Origin: Faecalibacterium sp. I3-3-33
Lineage (GTDB): Bacteria; Bacillota; Clostridia; Oscillospirales; Ruminococcaceae
Length of the DNA: 64,000 bases
Direction of reading: 5' to 3'
Assembly: GCF_023347295.1 (NCBI RefSeq)
Contig: NZ_CP094469.1
Span: forward strand, 2,852,001 to 2,916,000
The notes below the pieces were generated by a model, which worked only from the letters and a program-made list of their open reading frames with translations, was not told the DNA's origin and ran no database searches. Shown here piece by piece: positions 1 to 7,195 of this stretch. Made by a program: the position numbers and the translations under genes. Numbering within the stretch: position 1 is the first letter of the stretch; the number at the start of each line of letters is the position of its first letter.

Positions 1-733
1 AGCGGGGCAGCAAGCTGCTGAAGAGGGTGCTGTCTGCCAGACCCACCTGCCGCGGGAAGAAGAAGGCGATGAGCCCGCAGGTGATGAGAAAACTTGCCGA
101 TGCGCCGATGTGCACGTCCTTCTGGGTCCACAGCACAAGGCCGCAGGCCAGAATGACCAGCGCTGCGCCGGTGCCCATGGGGGCGGCGAACTCGCCCAGC
201 ACAACGGCGAGGGTGTTCAGGTTCAGGATACCGCCGCTGCGCAGGGTATCCTCGATGGTGCTGCTTACCGGCACGGCAGAGGCGTTCCACAGGGGCAGCG
301 GCGTATAGGGCTGCGGGTAGCGCACCACCTGCTCCGGCCACGATACCGCCGCCACGGCGTAGCCCACGGCAGCGGGGTTGAAGGGGTAGCTGCCGTAGCC
401 GCCAAAGACCTCCTTGCCGATGAGCACGCCCGCCATCACCGCCACCACCAGCACATAGATGTCCACGGTGGCGGGCATGAGCAGAGCGATGATCAGGCTG
501 AAGCTCTCGTTGGAGAGATCTTTATTGGTGTACACCCGATGGCGCAGCAGCGCCACCAGACGGTCGCACAGGTTGCCGGTAAGCAGGGCGACGCCGCATA
601 GCAGCAGCGGGCGCGCGCCGTAGAAATAGCAGGCCATGCACAGCAGCGGCACACACAGCCAGAAAACGTGCTGGTAGTACCGGCCGGTCTTTTGCAGCTG
701 CCGCTCCTGCTCCTGGATCAAAGCTTCATCCAT
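1..733 (-). CDS. RnfD/NqrB-family membrane subunit, 3' end cut by the window edge
   Basis: The minus-strand reading frame opens with ATG at 733, preceded by GGAGGG, and stays open to base 1, so only the first 244 residues are seen. Several hydrophobic helices are present and the segment FGGYGSYPFNPAAVGYA (about residues 109-125) matches the conserved loop of RnfD/NqrB, integral membrane subunits of flavin-containing ion-pumping oxidoreductases that couple electron transfer to Na+ or H+ export. The SGAT-type flavin attachment motif of RnfD is not evident in the visible part; the corresponding stretch reads VSSTIEDTLRSGG. The gene follows rpe by 12 bp, so the two are probably co-transcribed. 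An RnfC gene, the usual upstream neighbour, is absent. Family call is fairly firm; membership in a working Rnf complex is inference. Confidence 0.75.
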   Translation of the reverse strand, partial: MDEALIQEQERQLQKTGRYYQHVFWLCVPLLCMACYFYGARPLLLCGVALLTGNLCDRLVALLRHRVYTNKDLSNESFSLIIALLMPATVDIYVLVVAVMAGVLIGKEVFGGYGSYPFNPAAVGYAVAAVSWPEQVVRYPQPYTPLPLWNASAVPVSSTIEDTLRSGGILNLNTLAVVLGEFAAPMGTGAALVILACGLVLWTQKDVHIGASASFLITCGLIAFFFPRQVGLADSTLFSSLLPR

Positions 734-745
734 ATACAGCCCTCC

Positions 746-1396
746 TTACAGGCTGGCCAGTGCGCCCACAGCCGCAGCGGGGTCGGCAGCGCCAAACACG
801 GCACTGCCCGCCACCAGCACGTCGGCTCCGGCTTCCACGCACAGGGGTGCGGTGGCGGCATCCACGCCGCCGTCCACCTCCAGCAGGTAGGAAAGGCCGC
901 GGGCTTCCCGCTCCGCCTTGAGCCAGCGGAGCTTATCCAGCGCCGAGGGCATGAACTTCTGCCCGCCGAAGCCGGGCTCCACGCTCATCACCAGCACCAG
1001 ATCCAGCTGCTCCAGCCACGGTGCCAGCGCCTCGGCCGGGGTGCCGGGCTTGATGGTCAGACCCACCTTGCAGCCCAGCGCACGCACAGCGTCAATGGTG
1101 GCCTGAATATCATCTTCGCACTCCAGATGGAAGTTATACAGGGTCGCACCAGCCTTGATGAAAGGCTCGGCGTATTGCAGCGGGTGGCTGATCATCAGAT
1201 GCACGTCGTAAAAGGCATCCGGCAGCGCCTTGTGCAGGCTTTTGAGCACCGGCACACCAAAGCTGATGTTGGGCACAAAATGCCCGTCCATCACGTCGTA
1301 GTGCAGCATCTGCGCACCGGCGTCCAGCACCATGCGGCAATCTGCACCCAGCTTGCCAAAATCAGCAGAAAGAATCGAAGGACTTACGATGGCCAT
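746..1396 (-). CDS. rpe: ribulose-phosphate 3-epimerase
   Basis: This 216-residue protein interconverts D-ribulose 5-phosphate and D-xylulose 5-phosphate in the cytoplasmic pentose phosphate pathway. It has the usual length and hallmarks of the TIM-barrel family: SPSILSADF at the N terminus, HYDVMDGHFVPN (metal and catalytic Asp/His), DVHLMI, the MSVEPGFGGQKF phosphate loop, and EVDGGV near the C terminus. The start at 1396 is fixed by stop codons just upstream in frame, although the nearest GGAG lies about 15 bases before it, which is far. It runs into the RnfD-like gene after 12 bp. Nothing about the protein is unusual. Confidence 0.96.
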   Translation of the reverse strand: MAIVSPSILSADFGKLGADCRMVLDAGAQMLHYDVMDGHFVPNISFGVPVLKSLHKALPDAFYDVHLMISHPLQYAEPFIKAGATLYNFHLECEDDIQATIDAVRALGCKVGLTIKPGTPAEALAPWLEQLDLVLVMSVEPGFGGQKFMPSALDKLRWLKAEREARGLSYLLEVDGGVDAATAPLCVEAGADVLVAGSAVFGAADPAAAVGALASL

Positions 1397-1649
1397 AATA
1401 TTTCATTACGCTCCGTTATTTTTAGCAATTTTTATCCCATGCGTTGCGCATTTTGCAGGGTTCTGCCGGGCAAAAAATACGCGGGCATGGTTATCTTTTA
1501 GTTTACATGAAAACGGCCAAAAAATCAAACCCGCAGCCGTTTTTTTCACGGAAAAGTCGTAAATAGCGCAAAAAGTCCATTGCGCGGCAGCATCTCCATG
1601 CGCCGCGCAGCTGCCGCCGAAGGCTTGCCATTTTGCAGCAGCTTTCTTT

Positions 1650-1773
1650 GAAGCAGGACGATTTGGAATGGCCTCCGCATTGCTCTGGCCATATTCAGCG
1701 GAAAATAGATTTTTAATTTCGCGTTTGTCGCACTCTGCGGAGTGCTCCAAACGCATTTTCACAAAAGGGGGTC
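1650..1773 (+). repeat. dispersed intergenic repeat, copy A
   Basis: About 124 bp that closely matches 10116-10240 and, in opposite orientation and more loosely, 23279-23400. Shared blocks are ACGATTTGGAATGGCCTCCG, GCTCTGGCCATATTCAGCGG, an AT-rich TTTTTAATTTCGC, a variable hairpin (CACTCTGCGGAGTG here) and CATTTTCAC. The copies lie only between genes. They look like a modular, hairpin-bearing repeat family; function is unknown. Confidence 0.75.
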
Positions 1774-1811
1774 ACAGCGGTAAGCAGGATTTTTATTCCC
1801 ACAATGCCAAA

Positions 1812-1846
1812 GCAGCCAGACCGCCCGGGCGGGGCAGTCTGGCTGC
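1812..1846 (-). terminator. hairpin after histidine kinase gene
   Basis: Perfect 10-bp arms GCAGCCAGAC (1812-1821) and GTCTGGCTGC (1837-1846) lie 7 bp beyond the stop of the kinase gene on the minus strand. The T-tract on the minus side is weak (CTTT), so this is a probable rather than certain intrinsic terminator. Confidence 0.6.
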
Positions 1847-1852
1847 GGGGTC

Positions 1853-3382
1853 TTATTCTACCGGCTTCATGCTGGCGGGGTCCTCCACTGCGCCGGGCTG
1901 ACCGGCGGCGTCCGGCAGGCGCTTCATGCCGCCGGGGTTGGGGGAGCAGGTGGGCAGGGTGAACACAAAGCGGCACCACTCGCCCTGCTGGCTCTCCACG
2001 CGGATCTGCCCGCCAGCCAGATTGACCAGCACCTTGCAGATATTCAGCCCAAGGCCGGAGCCGCGGGCGTGCAGGCCGCGGGAACGATCCTCTTTATAGA
2101 ACCGCTCGAACACATAGGGCAGCGCCTCCGGGCTGATGCCCTGCCCGGAGTTCCAGATGGAGATCTCGGCCTCGGGGCCAAGTTTTTCCACGCTGAAGCG
2201 GATGGTGCCGCCCGCCGGGGTGAACTTGATGGCGTTGTCCAGCAGATTATACGCCACCTGATGGATCAGGTCGGGATCGGCGTAGACCAGCACCTTTTCG
2301 TCCATGGTCAGGCCTTCCAGCTCGATCATGCCGTCGTTGATGCGCTGCTCTGCGGCCAGCGCCACGCCGGTCAAAGTCTCCCAGATATTGAACATCCGGG
2401 CGTTCACCTGATACTCGCCGCTTTCCAGCTTGGAGAGATCCAGCATATTCTGGATGAGCCGCGCCAGACGCCCGGTCTCCTCGCTGACCAGCTGCAAATA
2501 GTGGTTCTGCATCTCGGGCGGGATGGTGCCGTCCAGAATGCCGTCCACAAAGCCCTTGATGGTGGTCATGGGGGTGCGCAGCTCGTGGGCGATGTTGCCC
2601 ATGAACTGACCCCGGGAGTTATCGTTGGACTGGATATTCTCCGCCATCTGGTTGAAGGTGCGGGCAAGGTCTGCCACCTCGCCATCGCCCTCCACGCCCT
2701 CCACGCGGACGGAGAGGTCGCCGCCGCCAAAGCGCTGGGCGGCATCGGTGACTTTTTGCAGCGGGTCGGTGAGCTGACGCATCAAAAGGCGGGTCAGCAC
2801 GCTGGCACACAGCAGCATCACGCAGGCAGACATGAGGAAGTTGGACCAGAACTGCTGCTTGAAGTCGGTAAGCTGCGCACCGGAGGAGCACAAAAACAGC
2901 CAGCCGCTGAACAGGCTCTGGTCGTCGATGGTCTCCACCGCCGCGATATAGCTTTTTTCGGTCAGGGCACCGCCCAAGTCGCTGAAGGCGTGGTAGTGCC
3001 GGGCGTCCGGGTCTGCCACTGCGTTGGCGCGCTGGCAGATATCCAGCGGCACGGTGCCGGTAGTAAGCTTGTCCGGGTCGGAGGCAATGAGCACATTGCC
3101 CTGCCGGTCGGTGAAAAACAGATACGCCTCGGCGCTCTCGCCGATGATCTCCAGCTTGGTGTTCAAAGCGTCCAGCTCTGCGCCCTGCGGCATGGTCTCG
3201 CTGTTTACCAGATACTCTGCGGTGCGCTTGGCAACGTTTACCACCTGATCCAGCGTTTCGTAGCGATCCTTCGCAAAATAATTCTTGAACAGCACCCACT
3301 CCGAGCAGCCCATCAGCACGATGCCCAGCACCATCAGGGTGGACACCATGGAAAAAAAGGCTGTGGAGATACTTTTACGCAT
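1853..3382 (-). CDS. sensor histidine kinase
   Basis: A 509-residue membrane-bound sensor kinase that would autophosphorylate and pass phosphate to the response regulator encoded just upstream. Layout: transmembrane helix near residues 8-28, an extracellular sensor region to about 175, a second helix at about 178-198, HAMP (about 200-252), HisKA with phosphoacceptor His266 in NIAHELRTP, and a C-terminal HATPase domain with the N box (NLLDNAIKF) and G boxes (GQGIS, GSGLGL). About 25 residues after the ATPase domain are proline/glycine rich and unassigned. Its ATG overlaps the regulator stop as TAATG, showing tight translational coupling. The signal sensed cannot be read from sequence; the extracellular segment resembles no domain I can name. 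Confidence 0.93.
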   Translation of the reverse strand: MRKSISTAFFSMVSTLMVLGIVLMGCSEWVLFKNYFAKDRYETLDQVVNVAKRTAEYLVNSETMPQGAELDALNTKLEIIGESAEAYLFFTDRQGNVLIASDPDKLTTGTVPLDICQRANAVADPDARHYHAFSDLGGALTEKSYIAAVETIDDQSLFSGWLFLCSSGAQLTDFKQQFWSNFLMSACVMLLCASVLTRLLMRQLTDPLQKVTDAAQRFGGGDLSVRVEGVEGDGEVADLARTFNQMAENIQSNDNSRGQFMGNIAHELRTPMTTIKGFVDGILDGTIPPEMQNHYLQLVSEETGRLARLIQNMLDLSKLESGEYQVNARMFNIWETLTGVALAAEQRINDGMIELEGLTMDEKVLVYADPDLIHQVAYNLLDNAIKFTPAGGTIRFSVEKLGPEAEISIWNSGQGISPEALPYVFERFYKEDRSRGLHARGSGLGLNICKVLVNLAGGQIRVESQQGEWCRFVFTLPTCSPNPGGMKRLPDAAGQPGAVEDPASMKPVE

Positions 3383-4080
3383 TACTGACGCACCTCGAAC
3401 TTATAGCCCACGCCCCAGACAGTTTTCAGCTCCCACTTATCGGAAGCACCTGCCAGCTTTTCGCGCAGGCGCTTGACGTGGACATCAATGGTGCGGCTGT
3501 CGCCGTAGTACTCAAAGCCCCACACCTCGTCCAGCAGCTGGTCGCGGGTGTACACGCGGTTGGGGTGGGAGGCCAGACAGTTGAGCAGTTCCAGCTCCTT
3601 GGGGGGAGCTTCCACCACCTTGCCCTTGACCCGCAGCTCGTAGCTGTTCATATCCAGACGGAGGTTGTCGAACTCAATGACGCCCTCGGTGCTCTCGGCG
3701 GCAGCGGAAGTAGTCTGGCAGCGGCGCAGCACTGCCTTGATGCGTGCCACCACCTCTTTTGCGTCAAAGGGCTTTACCATGTAATCGTCTGCGCCCAGTT
3801 CCAGACCCAGCACCTTGTCAAAGGTCTCGCCCTTGGCGGTAAGCATCATCACCGGGGTGTTGCCCGCCTTGCGGATGCGGCGGCAGACCTCAAGGCCGTC
3901 CATGCGGGGCATCATCACGTCCAGCAGCACCATGTCCGGCTTGACCGCGTTGAACTTTTCCAGTCCTTCTTCGCCATCGTTTGCCACCGTGACCTGATAG
4001 CCCTCCTTGGTCAGGTACAGCCGCAGCAGCTCGCAGATGTTGGCGTCGTCGTCCACCACAAGGATCTTTTCGTTTGCCAT
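3382..4080 (-). CDS. OmpR/PhoB-family response regulator
   Basis: A 232-residue DNA-binding regulator partnered with the overlapping kinase gene. The receiver domain (residues 1-118) has the acidic pocket Asp10-12, phosphoacceptor Asp54 in VLLDVMMPRMDG and Lys103 in MVKPF. The winged-helix domain (about 135-230) ends with RTIDVHVKRLREKL and WGVGYKF, the recognition helix and wing typical of the OmpR class. A strong ribosome site (GGGGAGG) precedes the ATG at 4080. Promoter elements are visible at 4161-4189. Target genes are not identifiable here. Confidence 0.95.
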   Translation of the reverse strand: MANEKILVVDDDANICELLRLYLTKEGYQVTVANDGEEGLEKFNAVKPDMVLLDVMMPRMDGLEVCRRIRKAGNTPVMMLTAKGETFDKVLGLELGADDYMVKPFDAKEVVARIKAVLRRCQTTSAAAESTEGVIEFDNLRLDMNSYELRVKGKVVEAPPKELELLNCLASHPNRVYTRDQLLDEVWGFEYYGDSRTIDVHVKRLREKLAGASDKWELKTVWGVGYKFEVRQ

Positions 4081-4160
4081 AAGTGTTTTCCTCCCCTTTT
4101 ATGCAGGTTTTTGTTGTATTTGCAGCCCTTCCGGGCGTTTTGACAGGCTCTCTCCTTTCT

Positions 4161-4189
4161 ATTATACGGGACAGTTATGACAAAATAAA
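4161..4189 (-). promoter_or_regulatory. candidate promoter of the two-component operon
   Basis: On the minus strand a perfect -10 TATAAT (4161-4166) is preceded at 17 bp by TTTATT (4184-4189), a weak -35. It lies about 80 bp before the regulator start. Confidence 0.5.
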
Positions 4190-4234
4190 GAAGGAAGTGT
4201 AGTTTTTTTCACATTTCTGCCCGCACGGCAGCGC

Positions 4235-4288
4235 TATCGGCAAGAAATGTTCACATCGGAACCTCCGAAATTTGATTTCTTGCCGATA
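4235..4288 (+). promoter_or_regulatory. nested inverted repeat, candidate operator of the Fic gene
   Basis: Perfect 14-bp arms TATCGGCAAGAAAT (4235-4248) and ATTTCTTGCCGATA (4275-4288) are separated by 26 bp that hold a second inverted repeat, TCGGA-ACC-TCCGA (4256-4268). The right arm overlaps the -35 and spacer of the promoter at 4272-4300, so a protein bound here would block transcription. The Fic protein carries an N-terminal helix-turn-helix and is the obvious candidate; that link is inference. Confidence 0.7.
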
Positions 4289-4300
4289 AAATGGTATAAT
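4272..4300 (+). promoter_or_regulatory. promoter of the Fic gene
   Basis: TTGATT (4272-4277), 17-bp spacer, TATAAT (4295-4300) preceded by TG as in extended -10 promoters. GGAGGTG follows just before the ATG at 4323. Confidence 0.75.
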
Positions 4301-4322
4301 CGTTTTACTGGGAGGTGTTATC

Positions 4323-5219
4323 ATGAAGTACTATTCTGTCGCTGATACGGCAAAATTATGGAATATTTCAGAACGAACTGTCCGCAACTACTGCGCTACC
4401 GGCAAGATCCCGGGGGCGGTGCTTACCGGCAAGACTTGGAATATTCCGCAGGATGCAAAGCGCCCGGAGCGCACCAACAAAAAGCCGGAAGCACCCAGAA
4501 CCCTGCTGGATATTTTGCAGGACGAGATGAACGGGCAGGTCAAGGGCGGCATCTACCACAAAATTCAGATCGACCTCACCTATAACTCCAACCATATTGA
4601 GGGCAGCCGCCTGACCCATGACCAGACACGATATATCTACGAGACCAATACCATCGGCATGGAGAACGGTGTTGTCAATGTGGATGATGTGGTCGAAACA
4701 GCCAATCACTTCAAGTGCATTGACCTTATCATCCAGGATGCAAAGAAACCCATCAGCGAAGCGTTTATTAAAAAGCTGCACCTTACCCTGAAAAGCGGCA
4801 CCAGCGATTCCCGCAAAGACTGGTTTGCTGTCGGTGAATATAAAAAGCTCCCGAACGAGGTCGGCGGCAGAAGCACCACTGAGCCGGAACTGGTTGCCCC
4901 GCAGATGAAAGAGCTTTTATCCGCATACAATCAAATTTCTGCCAAGTCGCTGGAGGATCTGCTGGAATTTCACTATGCCTTTGAATCCATCCATCCGTTT
5001 CAGGACGGAAATGGACGTGTCGGGCGGTTGCTACTCTTCAAGGAGTGTCTGCGGAACAACATCGTGCCGTTTATTATTACGGATGACCTCAAACTGTTCT
5101 ACTACCGGGGTCTGCACGAGTGGAAATCCGAACGCGGGTATCTGCTGGACACTTGCCTGACCGCGCAGGATCAGTTCAAGGCAGTTCTGGATTATTTCAG
5201 GATTCCTTATTCAAGATAG
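4323..5219 (+). CDS. Fic-domain protein with N-terminal helix-turn-helix
   Basis: Fic enzymes transfer AMP (or a related nucleotide moiety) from a nucleotide to a hydroxyl side chain of a target protein. This 298-residue protein has an excisionase/MerR-like helix-turn-helix (residues 1-45, YSVADTAKLWNISERTVRNY), then the Fic fold with the core motif HPFQDGNGRVGR (His224 to Arg235). The inhibitory motif [S/T]xxxE[G/N] is present as Ser89-NHI-Glu93-Gly94 on the N-terminal side, which places it with class II, self-inhibited Fic proteins. No antitoxin gene sits beside it. The nested inverted repeat over its promoter suggests that the protein regulates its own gene. The target protein is unknown. 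Start chosen by GGAGG 7 bases upstream. Confidence 0.93.
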   Translation: MKYYSVADTAKLWNISERTVRNYCATGKIPGAVLTGKTWNIPQDAKRPERTNKKPEAPRTLLDILQDEMNGQVKGGIYHKIQIDLTYNSNHIEGSRLTHDQTRYIYETNTIGMENGVVNVDDVVETANHFKCIDLIIQDAKKPISEAFIKKLHLTLKSGTSDSRKDWFAVGEYKKLPNEVGGRSTTEPELVAPQMKELLSAYNQISAKSLEDLLEFHYAFESIHPFQDGNGRVGRLLLFKECLRNNIVPFIITDDLKLFYYRGLHEWKSERGYLLDTCLTAQDQFKAVLDYFRIPYSR

Positions 5220-5229
5220 CCCTGCCCCC

Positions 5230-5258
5230 TTGCGCTGGCGGGGTTCATCGCGTATAAT
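5230..5258 (+). promoter_or_regulatory. promoter of ychF-mtnN
   Basis: TTGCGC (5230-5235), 17-bp spacer, perfect TATAAT (5253-5258), 48 bp before the ychF start codon. Confidence 0.7.
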
Positions 5259-5305
5259 GGTAGATGTATCGTTATGCCAAAAAACGTGTAAGGAGCGTAT
5301 TTTAT

Positions 5306-6439
5306 ATGAAGTTAGGTATCGTCGGCCTGCCCAACGTGGGCAAGTCCACTCTGTTCAACGCCATCACCTCCACCAAGAACGCGGAGGCTGCAAACTATCC
5401 CTTCTGCACCATCGAGCCGAACTCCGGCATCGTGGCGGTGCCGGACAAGCGGCTGGATAAGCTGGCCGAGATCTGGCAGACCAGCAAAAAGACCCCCGCC
5501 ATCGTGGAGTTCGTGGACATTGCGGGTCTGGTGAAGGGTGCAAGTCAGGGCGCAGGCCTTGGCAACAAGTTCCTTGGCCACATCCGCGAGTGCGACGCCA
5601 TCGTGCATGTGGTGCGCTGCTTTGACGATGACAACATCATCCATGTGGTGGAGGATGTGACCAAGGCCGAGGCCGTGGACCCCATTGCTGACATTGACGC
5701 CATCGACTACGAGCTGATCCTCTCCGACCTTGAGGTGGTGCAGAACCGCGCAGGCCGCATGGCAAAGGCTGCCAAGAGCGGCAACAACAAGGGCGCTGCC
5801 GCCGAGGCCGCATGGCTGCAGCAGCTGGCCGACCATCTGAGCGCCGGCAAGCCCGCCCGCAGCTTCGATTTTGACCCCGCCGACACCGAGCAGCAGACCG
5901 TTCTGCACGAGATGGGTCTGCTGAGCGCAAAGCCGGTGCTGTACGCCTGCAACGTGGGCGAGGATGACCTGATGGAGGGCATCGAGAACAACAAGTACGT
6001 CCCGCTGGTGGCTGCCCGCGCCAAGGAGGAGGGCGCCCGCTACATCCCCATCTGCGCCAAGACCGAGGAGGATATCGCGGATTACAGCCCCGAGGAAAAG
6101 AAGGCGTTCCTTGCCGAGATGGGCATTGAGGCCAGCGGTCTGGACAACCTGATCACCGCCAGCTACGACCTGCTGGGTCTGATCTCCTTCCTGACCGACG
6201 GCAAGAAGGAGTGCCGCGCATGGACCATCCGCAAGGGCACCAAGGCTCCGCAGGCTGCCGGTAAGATCCACAGCGACTTCGAGCGCGGCTTCATCCGCGC
6301 CAGCGTCATCGGCTACAACGATCTGGAAGCCAACAACTTCGACTACGCCGCCGTCAAGGCCAAGGGCCTGCAGCGCACCGAGGGCAAGGAGTATGTTGTG
6401 CACGATGGCGACGTCATCGAGTTCCTGTTTAATGTTTAA
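5306..6439 (+). CDS. ychF: redox-regulated ATPase YchF (Obg family)
   Basis: YchF is a conserved cytoplasmic P-loop ATPase that binds ribosomes and is linked to stress responses. The 377-residue product begins [15 protein letters not shown] with the Walker A at residues 8-15, has [10 protein letters not shown], the DIAG switch II motif and NVGE in place of the NKxD guanine motif, the change that gives this family ATP preference. A TGS domain forms the C terminus (about 290-375). ATG 5306 is chosen over the upstream in-frame ATG at 5264 because AAGGAG precedes it and the family starts here. mtnN follows after 11 bp, so they are likely co-transcribed. Confidence 0.96.
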   Translation: MKLGIVGLPNVGKSTLFNAITSTKNAEAANYPFCTIEPNSGIVAVPDKRLDKLAEIWQTSKKTPAIVEFVDIAGLVKGASQGAGLGNKFLGHIRECDAIVHVVRCFDDDNIIHVVEDVTKAEAVDPIADIDAIDYELILSDLEVVQNRAGRMAKAAKSGNNKGAAAEAAWLQQLADHLSAGKPARSFDFDPADTEQQTVLHEMGLLSAKPVLYACNVGEDDLMEGIENNKYVPLVAARAKEEGARYIPICAKTEEDIADYSPEEKKAFLAEMGIEASGLDNLITASYDLLGLISFLTDGKKECRAWTIRKGTKAPQAAGKIHSDFERGFIRASVIGYNDLEANNFDYAAVKAKGLQRTEGKEYVVHDGDVIEFLFNV

Positions 6440-6450
6440 AGGAGTCCACC

Positions 6451-7134
6451 ATGATTTTGGGTATTATGGGCGCTATGCCCGATGAAGTAGACCAGCTGTG
6501 TGCAAAGCTGGAAAATGTCACCGTTGAGCCCTACGGCGGCGTGGAGTACCACAAAGGTACGCTGGCCGGCAAGCAGGTGGTGGTGTGCTGCGCCGGTATG
6601 GGCAAGGCCAACGCCGCCGCTACTACGCAGGTGCTCATCACCAAGTTCGGCGCGGAGAAAATCATCTTCTCCGGTATTGCGGGCAACATGACCAGCAAAA
6701 TCGGCATCGGGGATGTGGTCATCGGCAAGACGGTGCTGTACCACGATGCCCAGCTGGATATGATCTGCCAGAACCCGCCCTATCTGAAGGAGTACACCGG
6801 CGACCCGGAACTGATCGCCGCCGCCGAAGCCGCCTGTGCCGAAGCCGGGGTAAAGGCACTGGTGGGCAAGATCGCCACCGGCGACCTGTTTGTGGGCGAC
6901 AGCGAGACCAAAGCCGCCATTGAAGCCAAGTGCGCCCCGGACTGCGTGGAGATGGAGGGCGCGGCGGTAAGCCAGATCGCCGCCAAGAACGGCGTGCCCT
7001 GCGTCATCCTGCGCGCCATGAGCGACAACGCCGACGAGGACGGCCACGAGGTGCTGGTGGTGAAGAAGTTCAGCATCAGCGAGTATGTCGCCACCGCCAC
7101 CAAGATCGTGGCAGCAATGGTGGAAAAGCTGTAA
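6451..7134 (+). CDS. mtnN: 5'-methylthioadenosine/S-adenosylhomocysteine nucleosidase
   Basis: This 227-residue enzyme removes adenine from methylthioadenosine and S-adenosylhomocysteine, feeding methionine salvage and the autoinducer-2 route. It starts MILGIMGAMPDEVDQL, typical of the family, and shows FSGIAGN, FVGDSETK, the purine/ribose binding DCVEMEGAAV and the catalytic Asp in MSDNAD. Length is normal. It lies 11 bp behind ychF with its own AAGGAG site and is followed by a strong terminator at 7152-7184. Confidence 0.95.
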   Translation: MILGIMGAMPDEVDQLCAKLENVTVEPYGGVEYHKGTLAGKQVVVCCAGMGKANAAATTQVLITKFGAEKIIFSGIAGNMTSKIGIGDVVIGKTVLYHDAQLDMICQNPPYLKEYTGDPELIAAAEAACAEAGVKALVGKIATGDLFVGDSETKAAIEAKCAPDCVEMEGAAVSQIAAKNGVPCVILRAMSDNADEDGHEVLVVKKFSISEYVATATKIVAAMVEKL

Positions 7135-7151
7135 TTTTTCCCAAAAACAAC

Positions 7152-7184
7152 AACAGCCAGACCGGCAATGCCGGTCTGGCTGTT
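7152..7184 (+). terminator. terminator after mtnN, usable on both strands
   Basis: Perfect 15-bp arms AACAGCCAGACCGGC and GCCGGTCTGGCTGTT with loop AAT, followed by TTTTGCGTTT on the plus side. It separates the converging mtnN and metal ATPase genes; the minus side reads TTGTTGTTTTT. Confidence 0.9.
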
Positions 7185-7195
7185 TTGCGTTTATG

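Larger units (their letters stand above)
1397..1852. other. 456-bp gene-free gap with repeat and hairpin
   Basis: The gap between rpe and the histidine kinase gene holds no convincing gene; an open frame of 118 codons on the minus strand (1406-1762) is rejected because it runs through a repeat that recurs elsewhere in the window. The gap contains repeat copy A (1650-1773) and a strong hairpin (1812-1846) behind the kinase gene. The remainder shows nothing I can name. Confidence 0.6.

Noticed and set aside
1406..1762. 118-codon minus-strand frame between rpe and the kinase gene
   Set aside because: It runs through dispersed repeat copy A, has no family resemblance and no ribosome site.
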